From SIG673 sp045638685 (GTDB lineage: Bacteria; Bacillota; Clostridia; Oscillospirales; CAG-272), in assembly GCA_045638685.1 (NCBI GenBank), contig JAZUBT010000014.1:3858-67857 (forward strand): DNA of 64,000 nucleotides, read 5' to 3'. Positions 1 through 7,581 of this stretch are shown one piece after another. The notes under the pieces were generated by a model. The model made no database searches. It was not told the origin of the DNA and was given only the letters and a program-made list of their open reading frames with translations. Both the position numbers and the translations under genes were made by a program. Each line of letters begins with the position of its first letter. Within the stretch, counting starts at the first letter, position 1.

Positions 1-189
1 GTTGAAATTAAGCTTAAGTCGGGATATGAATTTATCGGGTGGGAATACGACGATGAAATATTAACAAAAAGCCGTACCTATAAATTTGTCATAGGCGAGA
101 GCGAATTCACACGCGGCAAAGAGGAAATTGAAATTAAAGTTTGCATTTCAGATAACGATAACGTCATTGACGATCTACCCATTGTATAA
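1..189 (+). CDS. C-terminal fragment of a surface/secreted protein (InlB-type repeat-like)
   Basis: An open frame enters from the left edge and stops with TAA at 187-189, giving 62 residues with no start inside the window. The segment SGYEFIGWEYDDE resembles the core of the Listeria/Bacteroides (InlB B-type, Flg_new) repeats found in Gram-positive surface proteins, where G-Y-x-F-x-G-W is the signature. The rest is acidic and polar with no sorting motif at the end. Family assignment is from this short motif only. It runs convergently into pflA and shares a bidirectional terminator with it. Confidence 0.6.
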   Translation, partial: VEIKLKSGYEFIGWEYDDEILTKSRTYKFVIGESEFTRGKEEIEIKVCISDNDNVIDDLPIV

Positions 190-215
190 CGTAATTTTAT
201 AAATAACCGTAAAAA

Positions 216-251
216 AACCACGAATTTAGCATATACGCTTAATTCGTGGTT
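216..251. terminator. Bidirectional terminator between surface protein and pflA
   Basis: Inverted repeat AACCACGAATT (216-226) and AATTCGTGGTT (241-251) with a 14-nt loop. It has a T-run on the plus side and A-runs that become U-runs on the minus side, so it can end both convergent transcripts. Confidence 0.85.
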
Positions 252-255
252 TTTA

Positions 256-1017
256 TTATTTAAAGCACTTCTCTTTTAAGGAATTTTCCAGCGCTCTTAC
301 CTTGTCGCAGTCGGCTTCATTTACCTCCGAAAACGGAAATTTTTTTCCCATTTCATTATATTTTACCTGGCATATCTTTCTAAACGGCAGAAGCTCGAGG
401 TCGTCAATACAGCTGCGTCCTTTTATTATTTCGCAAAGCGCGGAAAGGTTCTCCTCGCTATCGTTTATTTCCGGAATAATCACCTGTCTTACCGTAGTCG
501 GAATACGCATTTTATCAAGCGTGTCAAGGAATGTAAGCGCTTCTTTAAGCGTCATTCCTACGTTTTCTTTATAAAGCTCATCGCTCGTATATTTAATATC
601 AAGAAGAACTCTGTCGGTGTAGGAAAGAAGCTTTATAACGGATTCGTTTAACACCGCGCCCGACGTATCAAGGCAGGTATTTATTCCATTTTCCTTACAC
701 AGCCTGAAAATTTCCGCGCCGAACTCTGCCTGGCAAAGCGGCTCTCCACCCGAAAGGGTTATTCCTCCGTTTTCACCGAAATAAGCTCTATACCGCTCTG
801 CTTTCTTTACTATTTCCGTAGCGCTGTACTCACTACCGCTGCTAAAATCCCACGTATCGGGATTATGACAGCATTTGCACCTTAACGGACAACCGCTGAA
901 AAAGACGACGAAACGAACTCCGGGCCCGTCAACCGTTCCGAGCGACTGGAGTGAGTGAACCCGTCCTTTAATATCTTTTGGTTCTGATGCCGTGGCAAAA
1001 TCAGTTGTTTTTTCCAT
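256..1017 (-). CDS. pflA: Pyruvate formate-lyase activating enzyme (radical SAM)
   Basis: 253 residues. It makes the glycyl radical on PflB using S-adenosylmethionine and a [4Fe-4S] cluster. The family core GTVDGPGVRF is followed by the radical-SAM cysteines C43, C47 and C50 in CPLRCKCC, then GGITLSGGEPL. The N-terminus carries about 16 extra residues compared with the E. coli enzyme. ATG at 1017 is the only start, because an in-frame TAA lies two codons upstream. No well-placed Shine-Dalgarno precedes it: the only GGAGG is about 21 nt away, inside a long hairpin (1033-1100). It lies 151 bp downstream of pflB on the same strand and is probably co-transcribed with it. Confidence 0.96.
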   Translation of the reverse strand: MEKTTDFATASEPKDIKGRVHSLQSLGTVDGPGVRFVVFFSGCPLRCKCCHNPDTWDFSSGSEYSATEIVKKAERYRAYFGENGGITLSGGEPLCQAEFGAEIFRLCKENGINTCLDTSGAVLNESVIKLLSYTDRVLLDIKYTSDELYKENVGMTLKEALTFLDTLDKMRIPTTVRQVIIPEINDSEENLSALCEIIKGRSCIDDLELLPFRKICQVKYNEMGKKFPFSEVNEADCDKVRALENSLKEKCFK

Positions 1018-1032
1018 ATTTTAAATATCAAG

Positions 1033-1100
1033 AGACGTCCTCCGCTTATTTCGGCTCGGGCGGTATTTTCCGCATACCGTAAAATCCGCGGGGGACGTCT
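1033..1100 (-). repeat. Long inverted repeat between pflB and pflA
   Basis: AGACGTCCTCCGC (1033-1045) pairs with GCGGGGGACGTCT (1088-1100), 12 of 13 positions, enclosing a second hairpin CGGTAT/ATACCG (1061-1066, 1074-1079). There is no U-run, so this is not a simple terminator. The GGAGG closest to pflA lies in its 3' arm. Candidate mRNA-processing, stabilising or translation-control structure. Confidence 0.6.
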
Positions 1101-1168
1101 TTTCCTATCTGTAATTATTTGTTTTCCCGTCAACTCTCTTTAAAAGGCTTAGATAATTATCTCTACAA

Positions 1169-3400
1169 TTAAAGGGAAACGTGGAAGGTACGGCTTATTA
1201 CCTCTTTCTGCTGCTCACGTGAAAGCTTGTTAAAATGCACCGCATAGCCCGAAACACGAATAGTAAGGTTAGGATAGTCCTCGGGGTTCTCATAAGCCTT
1301 CATAAGCGTTTCTCGGTTCATTACGTTGACGTTAATATGGTGCGCGCCCTTTGAGAAATATCCGTCAAGAATAGATACGAGGTTACCTATTCTTTCGTCC
1401 TCATCTCTACCAAGCGCCTCGGGGGTAATCGAGAAGGTGTTAGAGATACCGTCGCGGCAGTCATCATAGCTTATCTTCGCTACCGAGTTAAGAGACGCGA
1501 GCGCACCGTTTTCCTCTCTGTTGTGCATCGGGTTCGCTCCCGGCGCAAACGGAGCTCCGTTAGGCCTACCGTCAGGAGTTGCACCTGTATTCTTTCCGTA
1601 CATAACGTTTGACGTTATTGTAAGAACAGAGAGCGTATGCTCCGCTTTTCTGTACGTCGGAGTTTTACGAAGCTCGGTGATAACCTTATGGGTAAGCTCC
1701 TTCGCTATAAGATCTACCCTATCGTCGTCGTTACCGAATTTCGGGAAATCGCCTTCTCTTTCGAAGTCAACTATGTAACCGTCCTCGTTTCTTATCGCCT
1801 TAACCCTTGCGTACTTAATCGCGCTGAGCGAGTCGGTAGTTACGGAAAGTCCAGCTATACCGAAAGCCATAAATCTATGTACCTCAGTATCGTGCAATGC
1901 CATCTGGATTTTCTCGTAGGCATATTTATCGTGCGTATAGTGAATAACGTTCATTGTATTAACGTAAAGACGCGAAAGCCAGTCAATGTAAGTATTATAT
2001 CTCTCCATTACTGTCTCGTAGTCTAAAACGTCATTTTCATAAACCGGCATCTGAGGGCCAATCTTCATAGCGCTCGACGTATCGTATCCGCCGTTAAGCG
2101 CTATAAGAAGGAGCTTCGGCAGGTTGCAACGCGCTCCGAAAAACTGCATTTCCTTACCTATTCTCATAGCGGATACGCAGCATGCAATAGCATAATCGTC
2201 GCCGTATATCGGTCTCATTCTGTCATCGCTCTCGTACTGAATGGAGTCAGTATCGGCGGAAACCTTTGCGCAAAAGCGCTTAAATCCGTCGGGAAGCGAG
2301 GTTGACCAAAGAACAGTTAAGTTCGGCTCGGGCGCAGAACCAAGAGTGTAGAGTGTATTAAGCATACGGAAGGTGCTTTTCGTAACAAGGCTTCTTCCGT
2401 CCTCACCCATACCGCCAAGCGCCTCGGTTATCCACATTGGGTCGCCACCGAAAAGCTCATTATATTCAGGTGTACGCAGGTGTCTTGCCATACGGAGCTT
2501 CATAACGAAATCGTCCATAAGCTCCTGAGCCTCTACTTCTGTGAGAACGCCGTTTTTAATGTCTCTCTGTACGTATATATCAAAGAACGTACTTACTCTG
2601 CCGAGCGACATCGCCGCTCCGTTCTGCTCCTTGATTGCTCCAAGGTAAGCGAAATACGTCCACTGAATAGCCTCTCTCGCGTTTTTAGCGGGCTGACTTA
2701 TATCAAAGCCGTACATTTCCGCCATAATCTTAAGATTACCGAGAAATTCTATCTGCTTGAAAAGCTCTTTTGCAGTACGTATTTGTTCTTCGTCAAAATT
2801 AGTTCCGTTTAACGCCTTTTTGTCCTTTTTCTTCTCCTCTATAAGCTTATCAACGCCATATAGAGCTACACGGCGGTAGTCTCCTATAATTCTTCCTCTG
2901 CCGTAAGCATCGGGAAGTCCGGTTATAACGTGGCATTTTCTCGCTGCTCTCATTTCTTCCGTGTAAGCTCTGAAAACACCCTCGTTATGCGTCGTACGGT
3001 ACAGAAACTCGTCCTCAACCTTCTGGCTGAGCTTATATCCGTACGCTTCACACGCGCTTTTTACCATTCTCTTACCGCCAAAGGGGTTAACTCCTCTTTG
3101 AAGCGGTCTGCTTGTCTGAATTCCTACGATAATCTCATTTTCCTTATCAAGATATCCGGGCAGATAGCTGGTTAAAGATGATACCGTATTTACGTCAATA
3201 TCAAGAACTCCGCCAAACTGTCTTTCAATCTTAAAAAGAGACTGAAGCTTGTCCATAAGCGCCTTCGTGCGCTCAGTTGCTCCCACAAGAAAATCTGCTT
3301 CTCCTCTGTATTCCTCGTAGTTTTTCTGAATAAAGTCTCTTACGTTGATTTCGCTCTGCCAAGCTCCCGAGGCAAAGCCGTTCCAATTTTCATGCGTCAT
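1169..3400 (-). CDS. pflB: Formate acetyltransferase (pyruvate formate-lyase)
   Basis: 743 residues from the ATG at 3400. It cleaves pyruvate with CoA to acetyl-CoA and formate using a glycyl radical. The active-site Cys pair is at about residues 407-408 (AIACCVSAMRIG), and the radical glycine is near residue 718 in TIRVSGYAVHF, 25 residues from the end. A TTG four codons upstream is open, but the ATG has GGAG six bases before it and is the better start. Length is normal for the family. Its roughly 215-nt leader carries a ZTP riboswitch and terminator, so expression should depend on ZTP. fhs lies upstream and pflA downstream, forming a formate/one-carbon block. Confidence 0.98.
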   Translation of the reverse strand: MTHENWNGFASGAWQSEINVRDFIQKNYEEYRGEADFLVGATERTKALMDKLQSLFKIERQFGGVLDIDVNTVSSLTSYLPGYLDKENEIIVGIQTSRPLQRGVNPFGGKRMVKSACEAYGYKLSQKVEDEFLYRTTHNEGVFRAYTEEMRAARKCHVITGLPDAYGRGRIIGDYRRVALYGVDKLIEEKKKDKKALNGTNFDEEQIRTAKELFKQIEFLGNLKIMAEMYGFDISQPAKNAREAIQWTYFAYLGAIKEQNGAAMSLGRVSTFFDIYVQRDIKNGVLTEVEAQELMDDFVMKLRMARHLRTPEYNELFGGDPMWITEALGGMGEDGRSLVTKSTFRMLNTLYTLGSAPEPNLTVLWSTSLPDGFKRFCAKVSADTDSIQYESDDRMRPIYGDDYAIACCVSAMRIGKEMQFFGARCNLPKLLLIALNGGYDTSSAMKIGPQMPVYENDVLDYETVMERYNTYIDWLSRLYVNTMNVIHYTHDKYAYEKIQMALHDTEVHRFMAFGIAGLSVTTDSLSAIKYARVKAIRNEDGYIVDFEREGDFPKFGNDDDRVDLIAKELTHKVITELRKTPTYRKAEHTLSVLTITSNVMYGKNTGATPDGRPNGAPFAPGANPMHNREENGALASLNSVAKISYDDCRDGISNTFSITPEALGRDEDERIGNLVSILDGYFSKGAHHINVNVMNRETLMKAYENPEDYPNLTIRVSGYAVHFNKLSREQQKEVISRTFHVSL

Positions 3401-3498
3401 TTTATTCTCCAATCTACTGCCGAGAGGCAGTCATGCGATTTTTTGAATGAATTTTCAGCGCTATACACATTTACCACCAAAAATTCAGCTACTCTGCT

Positions 3499-3547
3499 AA
3501 AAAACAAAAAGGCAGATTAAGCTTTTAGCGTAAAAACTCAATTTGCC
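3499..3547 (-). terminator. pflB: Riboswitch-controlled intrinsic terminator in pflB leader
   Basis: On the minus strand GGCAAATTGAG (3547-3537) pairs with CTTAATCTGCC (3521-3511), with one mismatch and one G-U, then TTTTTGTTTTTT. Its 5' arm begins with the GGGCA that is the 3' end of the ZTP aptamer, so terminator and ligand-bound aptamer exclude each other. This is the arrangement of a genetic ON switch. Confidence 0.85.
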
Positions 3548-3615
3548 CAGACGGTCGACAATATTCTTTTACATTTCACCGCAGTTTTCTGCGTTTTCCG
3601 TCAGTCATGTAAAAG
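3540..3615 (-). promoter_or_regulatory. pflB: ZTP riboswitch (pfl RNA motif) controlling pflB
   Basis: In the minus-strand leader, P1 is formed by CTTTTACAT (3615-3607) with ATGTAAAAG (3574-3566). Inside it are TGACTGACGGAAAA and a CGCAG/CTGCG hairpin. A single-stranded joint then leads to the class signature ACCGTCTGGGCA (3555-3544). GACGG (3602-3598) can pair with CCGTC (3554-3550) as the class pseudoknot. ZTP/ZMP riboswitches (originally the pfl motif) are known to control pfl, fhs and purine genes when 10-formyl-THF is short. The element begins within about 3 nt of the predicted transcription start and overlaps the terminator. Confidence 0.88.
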
Positions 3616-3624
3616 CTCATTTAT

Positions 3625-3653
3625 ATTATAGTTTATTCACTATTATTTGTCAA
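3625..3653 (-). promoter_or_regulatory. pflB: pflB promoter
   Basis: Minus strand TTGACA (3653-3648), 17-bp spacer, TATAAT (3630-3625): a perfect consensus match. Predicted start near 3618, immediately before riboswitch P1. Confidence 0.9.
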
Positions 3654-3688
3654 TAGATTTACTAAAATATTAATCGAAAATTCACAGT

Positions 3689-3728
3689 AAAAAAACAACT
3701 CCAAAAAACCTTTCGGAATTTTGGAGTT
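3689..3728 (-). terminator. fhs: fhs terminator
   Basis: AACTCCAAAA and TTTTGGAGTT (3697-3728) form a hairpin followed on the minus strand by seven U. It lies between fhs and the pflB promoter, so the two genes are transcribed separately. Confidence 0.85.
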
Positions 3729-3740
3729 ATCGTTATACTT

Positions 3741-5402
3741 TTAAAAGAGTCCCGTTATTTTTCCGTCAGCGTCAACGTCTATTTTCTCCGCCGCGGGCAC
3801 CTTAGGAAGTCCGGGCATTGTCATTATATCTCCGGTAAGAACTACCACAAAACCGGCACCGGCGCTTACTCTTACGTTTTTAACTGTAATCTTAAATCCG
3901 TTCGGTGCGCAGAGCTTTGTCGGATCGTCGGAAAAGCTGTACTGCGTTTTAGCCATACATACCGGAAGTCTGTCAAACCCGAGCGCTTTAAGCTGATTTA
4001 ACTGCTTTATCGCGGAAGGCTGGAAGATAACGCCTTCACCACCGTATATTTTCTTAACAACCGCCTCGATTTTTTCCTCAAGCGAAAGCTCGTCGGGATA
4101 GCAAAAATTAAAGCTGTTTTCGCACTCGCAAAGGCGAACAACCTCTTCCGCAAGCTCGATACCGCCGTCGCCACCCTTGCCCCATACCTCGGAAAGGCGT
4201 ACGTTTACACCGAGTTCACGGCATTTTTCAATAATAAGGTTAATTTCCGCTTCGGTATCAGTCGGGAAACGGTTAATCGCAACGACGGACGGGAGTCCGT
4301 AAACGTCTTTTATGTTCGAAACGTGGCGAAGAAGGTTCGGTATGCCCTTTTCAAGTGCGAGAAGGTTCTCGCTTCCAAGCTCGGTTTTTGCAAGACCGCC
4401 GTGCATTTTAAGAGCGCGTACAGTCGCGACTATTACACAAGCTGCAGGAGTAAGCCCTGCGTAGCGGCACTTTATATCAAGGAATTTTTCCGCGCCGAGA
4501 TCTGCTCCGAAGCCAGCCTCAGTTATGGTATAATCGGAAAGCTTAAGCGCCGTTTTAGTCGCGATAACGGAGTTACAGCCATGCGCGATGTTTGCAAAGG
4601 GACCGCCGTGTACCAACGCGGGAGTTCCCTCAAGCGTCTGGACAAGGTTCGGCTTAATCGCGTCTTTAAGGAGCGCCGTCATAGCTCCGTTTGCCTTAAG
4701 CTCTGCCGCGGTTACGGGCTTTTCATCATAGGTATAGCCTACTATAATTCTTCCGAGTCTTTCTTTAAGGTCTGTTATATCGTTTGCAAGACAAAGAACT
4801 GCCATTATTTCCGACGCAACGGTGATGTCGTAGCCGTCCTCTCTCGGAACTCCGTTTATACGTCCGCCGAGACCGTCGGTAACGAAGCGAAGCTGTCTGT
4901 CGTTCATATCAACGCAGCGCTTCCATGTGATTCTTCTGGGATCGATGTTAAGCGAGTTTCCCTGATAGATATGGTTATCGAGCATAGCCGCAAGCAGGTT
5001 ATTTGCCGCGCCTATCGCGTGAAAATCTCCTGTGAAATGAAGATTTATATCCTCCATAGGAACAACCTGAGCGTATCCGCCTCCTGCCGCTCCGCCTTTA
5101 ACTCCGAAAACCGGACCGAGAGAAGGCTCGCGGAGCGCAACCATAACGTTTTTGCCGATTTTCTTCATAGCATCGGCAAGACCTATCGTCGTGGTTGTTT
5201 TTCCTTCGCCTGCGGGCGTGGGAGTAATAGCGGTAACAAGGATAAGCTTTCCTTTTTTATCCTCTTTTATCTCGGAAATATTGATTTTCGCCTTATAATT
5301 TCCGTAAAGCTCGGTTGCCTCCTCGGGTATTCCCGCATTCGCGGCAATCTCGCTGATTTTTTTCATTTTTACAGACTGCGCAATTTCTATATCGGTAAGC
5401 AT
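3741..5402 (-). CDS. fhs: Formate-tetrahydrofolate ligase
   Basis: 553 residues, normal length. ATP-dependent formation of 10-formyl-THF from formate and THF, feeding purine and one-carbon pathways. The P-loop is at TPTPAGEGKTTTTIGL (about residues 60-76), followed by LREPSLGPVFGVKGGAAGGGYAQV, written here only as the recognised family block. The start ATG at 5402 has an AAGGAAAGG-like site before it. It has its own promoter at 5439-5467 and a terminator after it. Next to pflB it consumes the formate PflB makes. No riboswitch is visible in its short leader. Confidence 0.98.
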   Translation of the reverse strand: MLTDIEIAQSVKMKKISEIAANAGIPEEATELYGNYKAKINISEIKEDKKGKLILVTAITPTPAGEGKTTTTIGLADAMKKIGKNVMVALREPSLGPVFGVKGGAAGGGYAQVVPMEDINLHFTGDFHAIGAANNLLAAMLDNHIYQGNSLNIDPRRITWKRCVDMNDRQLRFVTDGLGGRINGVPREDGYDITVASEIMAVLCLANDITDLKERLGRIIVGYTYDEKPVTAAELKANGAMTALLKDAIKPNLVQTLEGTPALVHGGPFANIAHGCNSVIATKTALKLSDYTITEAGFGADLGAEKFLDIKCRYAGLTPAACVIVATVRALKMHGGLAKTELGSENLLALEKGIPNLLRHVSNIKDVYGLPSVVAINRFPTDTEAEINLIIEKCRELGVNVRLSEVWGKGGDGGIELAEEVVRLCECENSFNFCYPDELSLEEKIEAVVKKIYGGEGVIFQPSAIKQLNQLKALGFDRLPVCMAKTQYSFSDDPTKLCAPNGFKITVKNVRVSAGAGFVVVLTGDIMTMPGLPKVPAAEKIDVDADGKITGLF

Positions 5403-5438
5403 GTTCTTTCCCTTTCCTTATTGAAAATTATTTATTTT

Positions 5439-5467
5439 ATTATACAATAAACAGCCTTGTTTGTCAA
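5439..5467 (-). promoter_or_regulatory. fhs: fhs promoter
   Basis: Minus strand TTGACA (5467-5462), 17 bp, TATAAT (5444-5439). Predicted leader about 30 nt, too short for a riboswitch. Confidence 0.88.
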
Positions 5468-5481
5468 GTAATTTATCTGTT

Positions 5482-7290
5482 TTACTTTTTAAACCAGTAG
5501 TATAACGAATATCTTATCAAAAATTTTTGCGAGTTTTCGTAAGCGTTTCTAAGCGTCACGTCTATTCCCTTGGTTGCCGTAGGAATCGTCGAACAGTACC
5601 ACTCCTCGCCGCTATTTATGTAAAGGTATTCAATCTTAAAGGCACTGTGAAATATACCTCGACCTATTTTATTAACGCCCGTGCCGAGCGCTACGGAAGT
5701 AAGCTCTGCGCATCCCGAAAACATATATGATAAAATCTCTGACACGCCGTCGCCGATAATAACGGTTTTCAGGTTATCACAGTTTAAAAACACCTGTTCA
5801 CCCATTCTTGTAACACTGTCCGGCACAGTTATCTCGGTTACCGCATCGCAGTCCCTGAACGCGCAGGTTCCGATATATTTTACGCCGTCCGGTATCGTTA
5901 TGCCCGAAAGCTTCTCGCATCCCGAGAACGCAAAATCACCTATCGAAACGACGCTGCTCGGAAGCGTAACAGACGTAAGAGCCGAAAAGCCTTTAAAAAC
6001 GTTGCCAGCAATACAAAGCGTTCCCTCTTTTACGGTATAAGCGCCCGAAACGTTGTTTAACGCTATTAAATGCTTTCCTACGTATAACGCGCCGTCCTTC
6101 CAATTTGCGGTATTACTGTAAACTCCGGTGTTCTTAAAGGCAGCTCTGCCAATAGCGGTTATGCTGTCGGGTATCGTTACCCAGGTAAGCGTATTACAGT
6201 CAAGGAAGGCAGATTCTGCTATTTCGGTAACGGGCACACCCATATATTTATCCGGTATAGTAACGTCCCCAGCGGCTCCCTTTCCCGATTTAAGAATATA
6301 ATAATCACCGCTGTCGCTTAACTGAAAAACAAAGGCCCTGCTGTATTTCCACGAAACGTATGCGCCGCTCTGAATACAGTCATCGCTCCAGCCGTTCGGC
6401 ATTTCTGCTGCCTCGCAATAATAAGAAACGTCGGGACACCCGTCAAAGACTTCCTCGCCTATCTTGGTAACGCTTGACGGAATAATTATTTTTTTTAGAG
6501 CCGTACAGTTTTTGAACGCTCCGTTCCCTATCTTTTCAATCCCTGCGGACAGCGTAACTTCCTTTAAATATGCAACGCCGTTAAAGACGTTCGGCGCTAT
6601 CTCCTTTACGGGAAGGTTATTATACTCACCGGGCACATTGATAGTATCGCCCGTTTCCGCCCCGATACCGACTACGGTATAATATCTTCCGTCGGAGGAA
6701 AGCTGATATTCAAGGGTGCTTTCCTTTGCAAGACCGCCCCCCACCGTTATCGTGCCGCTTTTATTCAACATTCTTTTTAAAGAGGAGTTTGTAATAGTCG
6801 TCGTTCTGCTTTTCAGTTCAAAGCTAAAGAACATATCTACGTTTCCCGCGGTAGCCTTGGTAACCGAAACAATAAATCTATATTGCTTTTCTTTTCCGCT
6901 TCCGTCGCTAAACTTGAATTCAGAGATTACCGAACTATCCTCCTTTGAATAATCTCCTACCGGAAACTCCTCAACCTTATAGCTAAAGTCGTTTCCGCCC
7001 TCCGGAGTGAATTTTATAGTAACCGTTCCCTTTGCGTTTTCCGCAATGTTTTTCATTTCGGAAATCGTAAGGTCAAAAACGGCGTACCCTTTTTGGTTGG
7101 CGGAAACATCGAGGCTCTCCCTCAGTTTTCCGTCAATATCCTCGCTTAAATATTCCTCCTCCGTAAGATATGATACCTTCACCTCCGCCTTAAGCGTTTT
7201 TTTGTTTCCGCAGGAGGAAAAACAGAAAAAAGCGGTAAGTATTACCCCAAAAAGTAATACGTAAATGAGTTTCTTTTTAATAAAAGCCAT
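5482..7290 (-). CDS. BspA-like LRR lipoprotein A
   Basis: 602 residues. Positive N-terminus, hydrophobic segment and lipobox FSSC with Cys27 indicate a type II signal peptide and outer-leaflet anchoring. Residues about 40-175 hold a domain shared by all five genes of this array (YLTEEEYLSEDIDGKL, a segment around VEEFPVGDYS, and FRFIVSVTK-like). Then come LRR_5 repeats of about 23 residues with the IGxxAFxxCxxLxxIxIPxxV pattern. The repeat family is known for surface adhesion and ligand binding; the actual ligand is not predictable. AAAGG precedes the ATG at 7290. It is last in the array, after a broken lipoprotein stub. Confidence 0.88.
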   Translation of the reverse strand: MAFIKKKLIYVLLFGVILTAFFCFSSCGNKKTLKAEVKVSYLTEEEYLSEDIDGKLRESLDVSANQKGYAVFDLTISEMKNIAENAKGTVTIKFTPEGGNDFSYKVEEFPVGDYSKEDSSVISEFKFSDGSGKEKQYRFIVSVTKATAGNVDMFFSFELKSRTTTITNSSLKRMLNKSGTITVGGGLAKESTLEYQLSSDGRYYTVVGIGAETGDTINVPGEYNNLPVKEIAPNVFNGVAYLKEVTLSAGIEKIGNGAFKNCTALKKIIIPSSVTKIGEEVFDGCPDVSYYCEAAEMPNGWSDDCIQSGAYVSWKYSRAFVFQLSDSGDYYILKSGKGAAGDVTIPDKYMGVPVTEIAESAFLDCNTLTWVTIPDSITAIGRAAFKNTGVYSNTANWKDGALYVGKHLIALNNVSGAYTVKEGTLCIAGNVFKGFSALTSVTLPSSVVSIGDFAFSGCEKLSGITIPDGVKYIGTCAFRDCDAVTEITVPDSVTRMGEQVFLNCDNLKTVIIGDGVSEILSYMFSGCAELTSVALGTGVNKIGRGIFHSAFKIEYLYINSGEEWYCSTIPTATKGIDVTLRNAYENSQKFLIRYSLYYWFKK

Positions 7291-7336
7291 AAGCTATTTT
7301 CCTTTCTGAATATTTATTTCTGAATATTTATTTAAG

Positions 7337-7531
7337 CTATTCGGTTACCTTAAACCAATGGAGATGCCTGTGCGTGCTACTTAGCGCGACGGCGTTTAAC
7401 GAGCTATCCGTTACCGTTATTTGAGTACTTCCATCATTCGGATCGGATTCAAGCGATTTTTCGCTTCCGCAGGAGGATAATATTATTATAAAAAACAACA
7501 ACCTGGCAAGCTTTCTTTTTTAAAAAAACAT
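7337..7531 (-). pseudogene. Nonsense-mutated lipoprotein remnant
   Basis: ATG at 7531 follows a good ribosome site (AGAGGAA). The fourth codon is TAA; reading on in frame gives a lipoprotein signal KLARLLFFIIILSSCGSEKS with a clear lipobox (LSSC), then about 40 residues ending at TAG (7339-7337). Changing that one TAA to AAA restores an intact signal peptide. The mature part (ESDPNDGSTQITVTDSS and onward) does not show the LRR or the shared domain, so this is a truncated member or a different small lipoprotein. It sits between LRR genes B and A. Confidence 0.55.
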
Positions 7532-7581
7532 ATTCGTTCCTCTTTTAAATGCTTATTTTAATTGCCGGGGTTATAACCGCA

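Noticed and set aside
4323..5450. Plus-strand frame of 375 codons opposite fhs
   Set aside because: Antisense to fhs and without recognisable domains.
5403..5481. Second ZTP riboswitch on fhs
   Set aside because: The promoter at 5439-5467 leaves only about 30 nt of leader and the CTGGGCA signature is absent.
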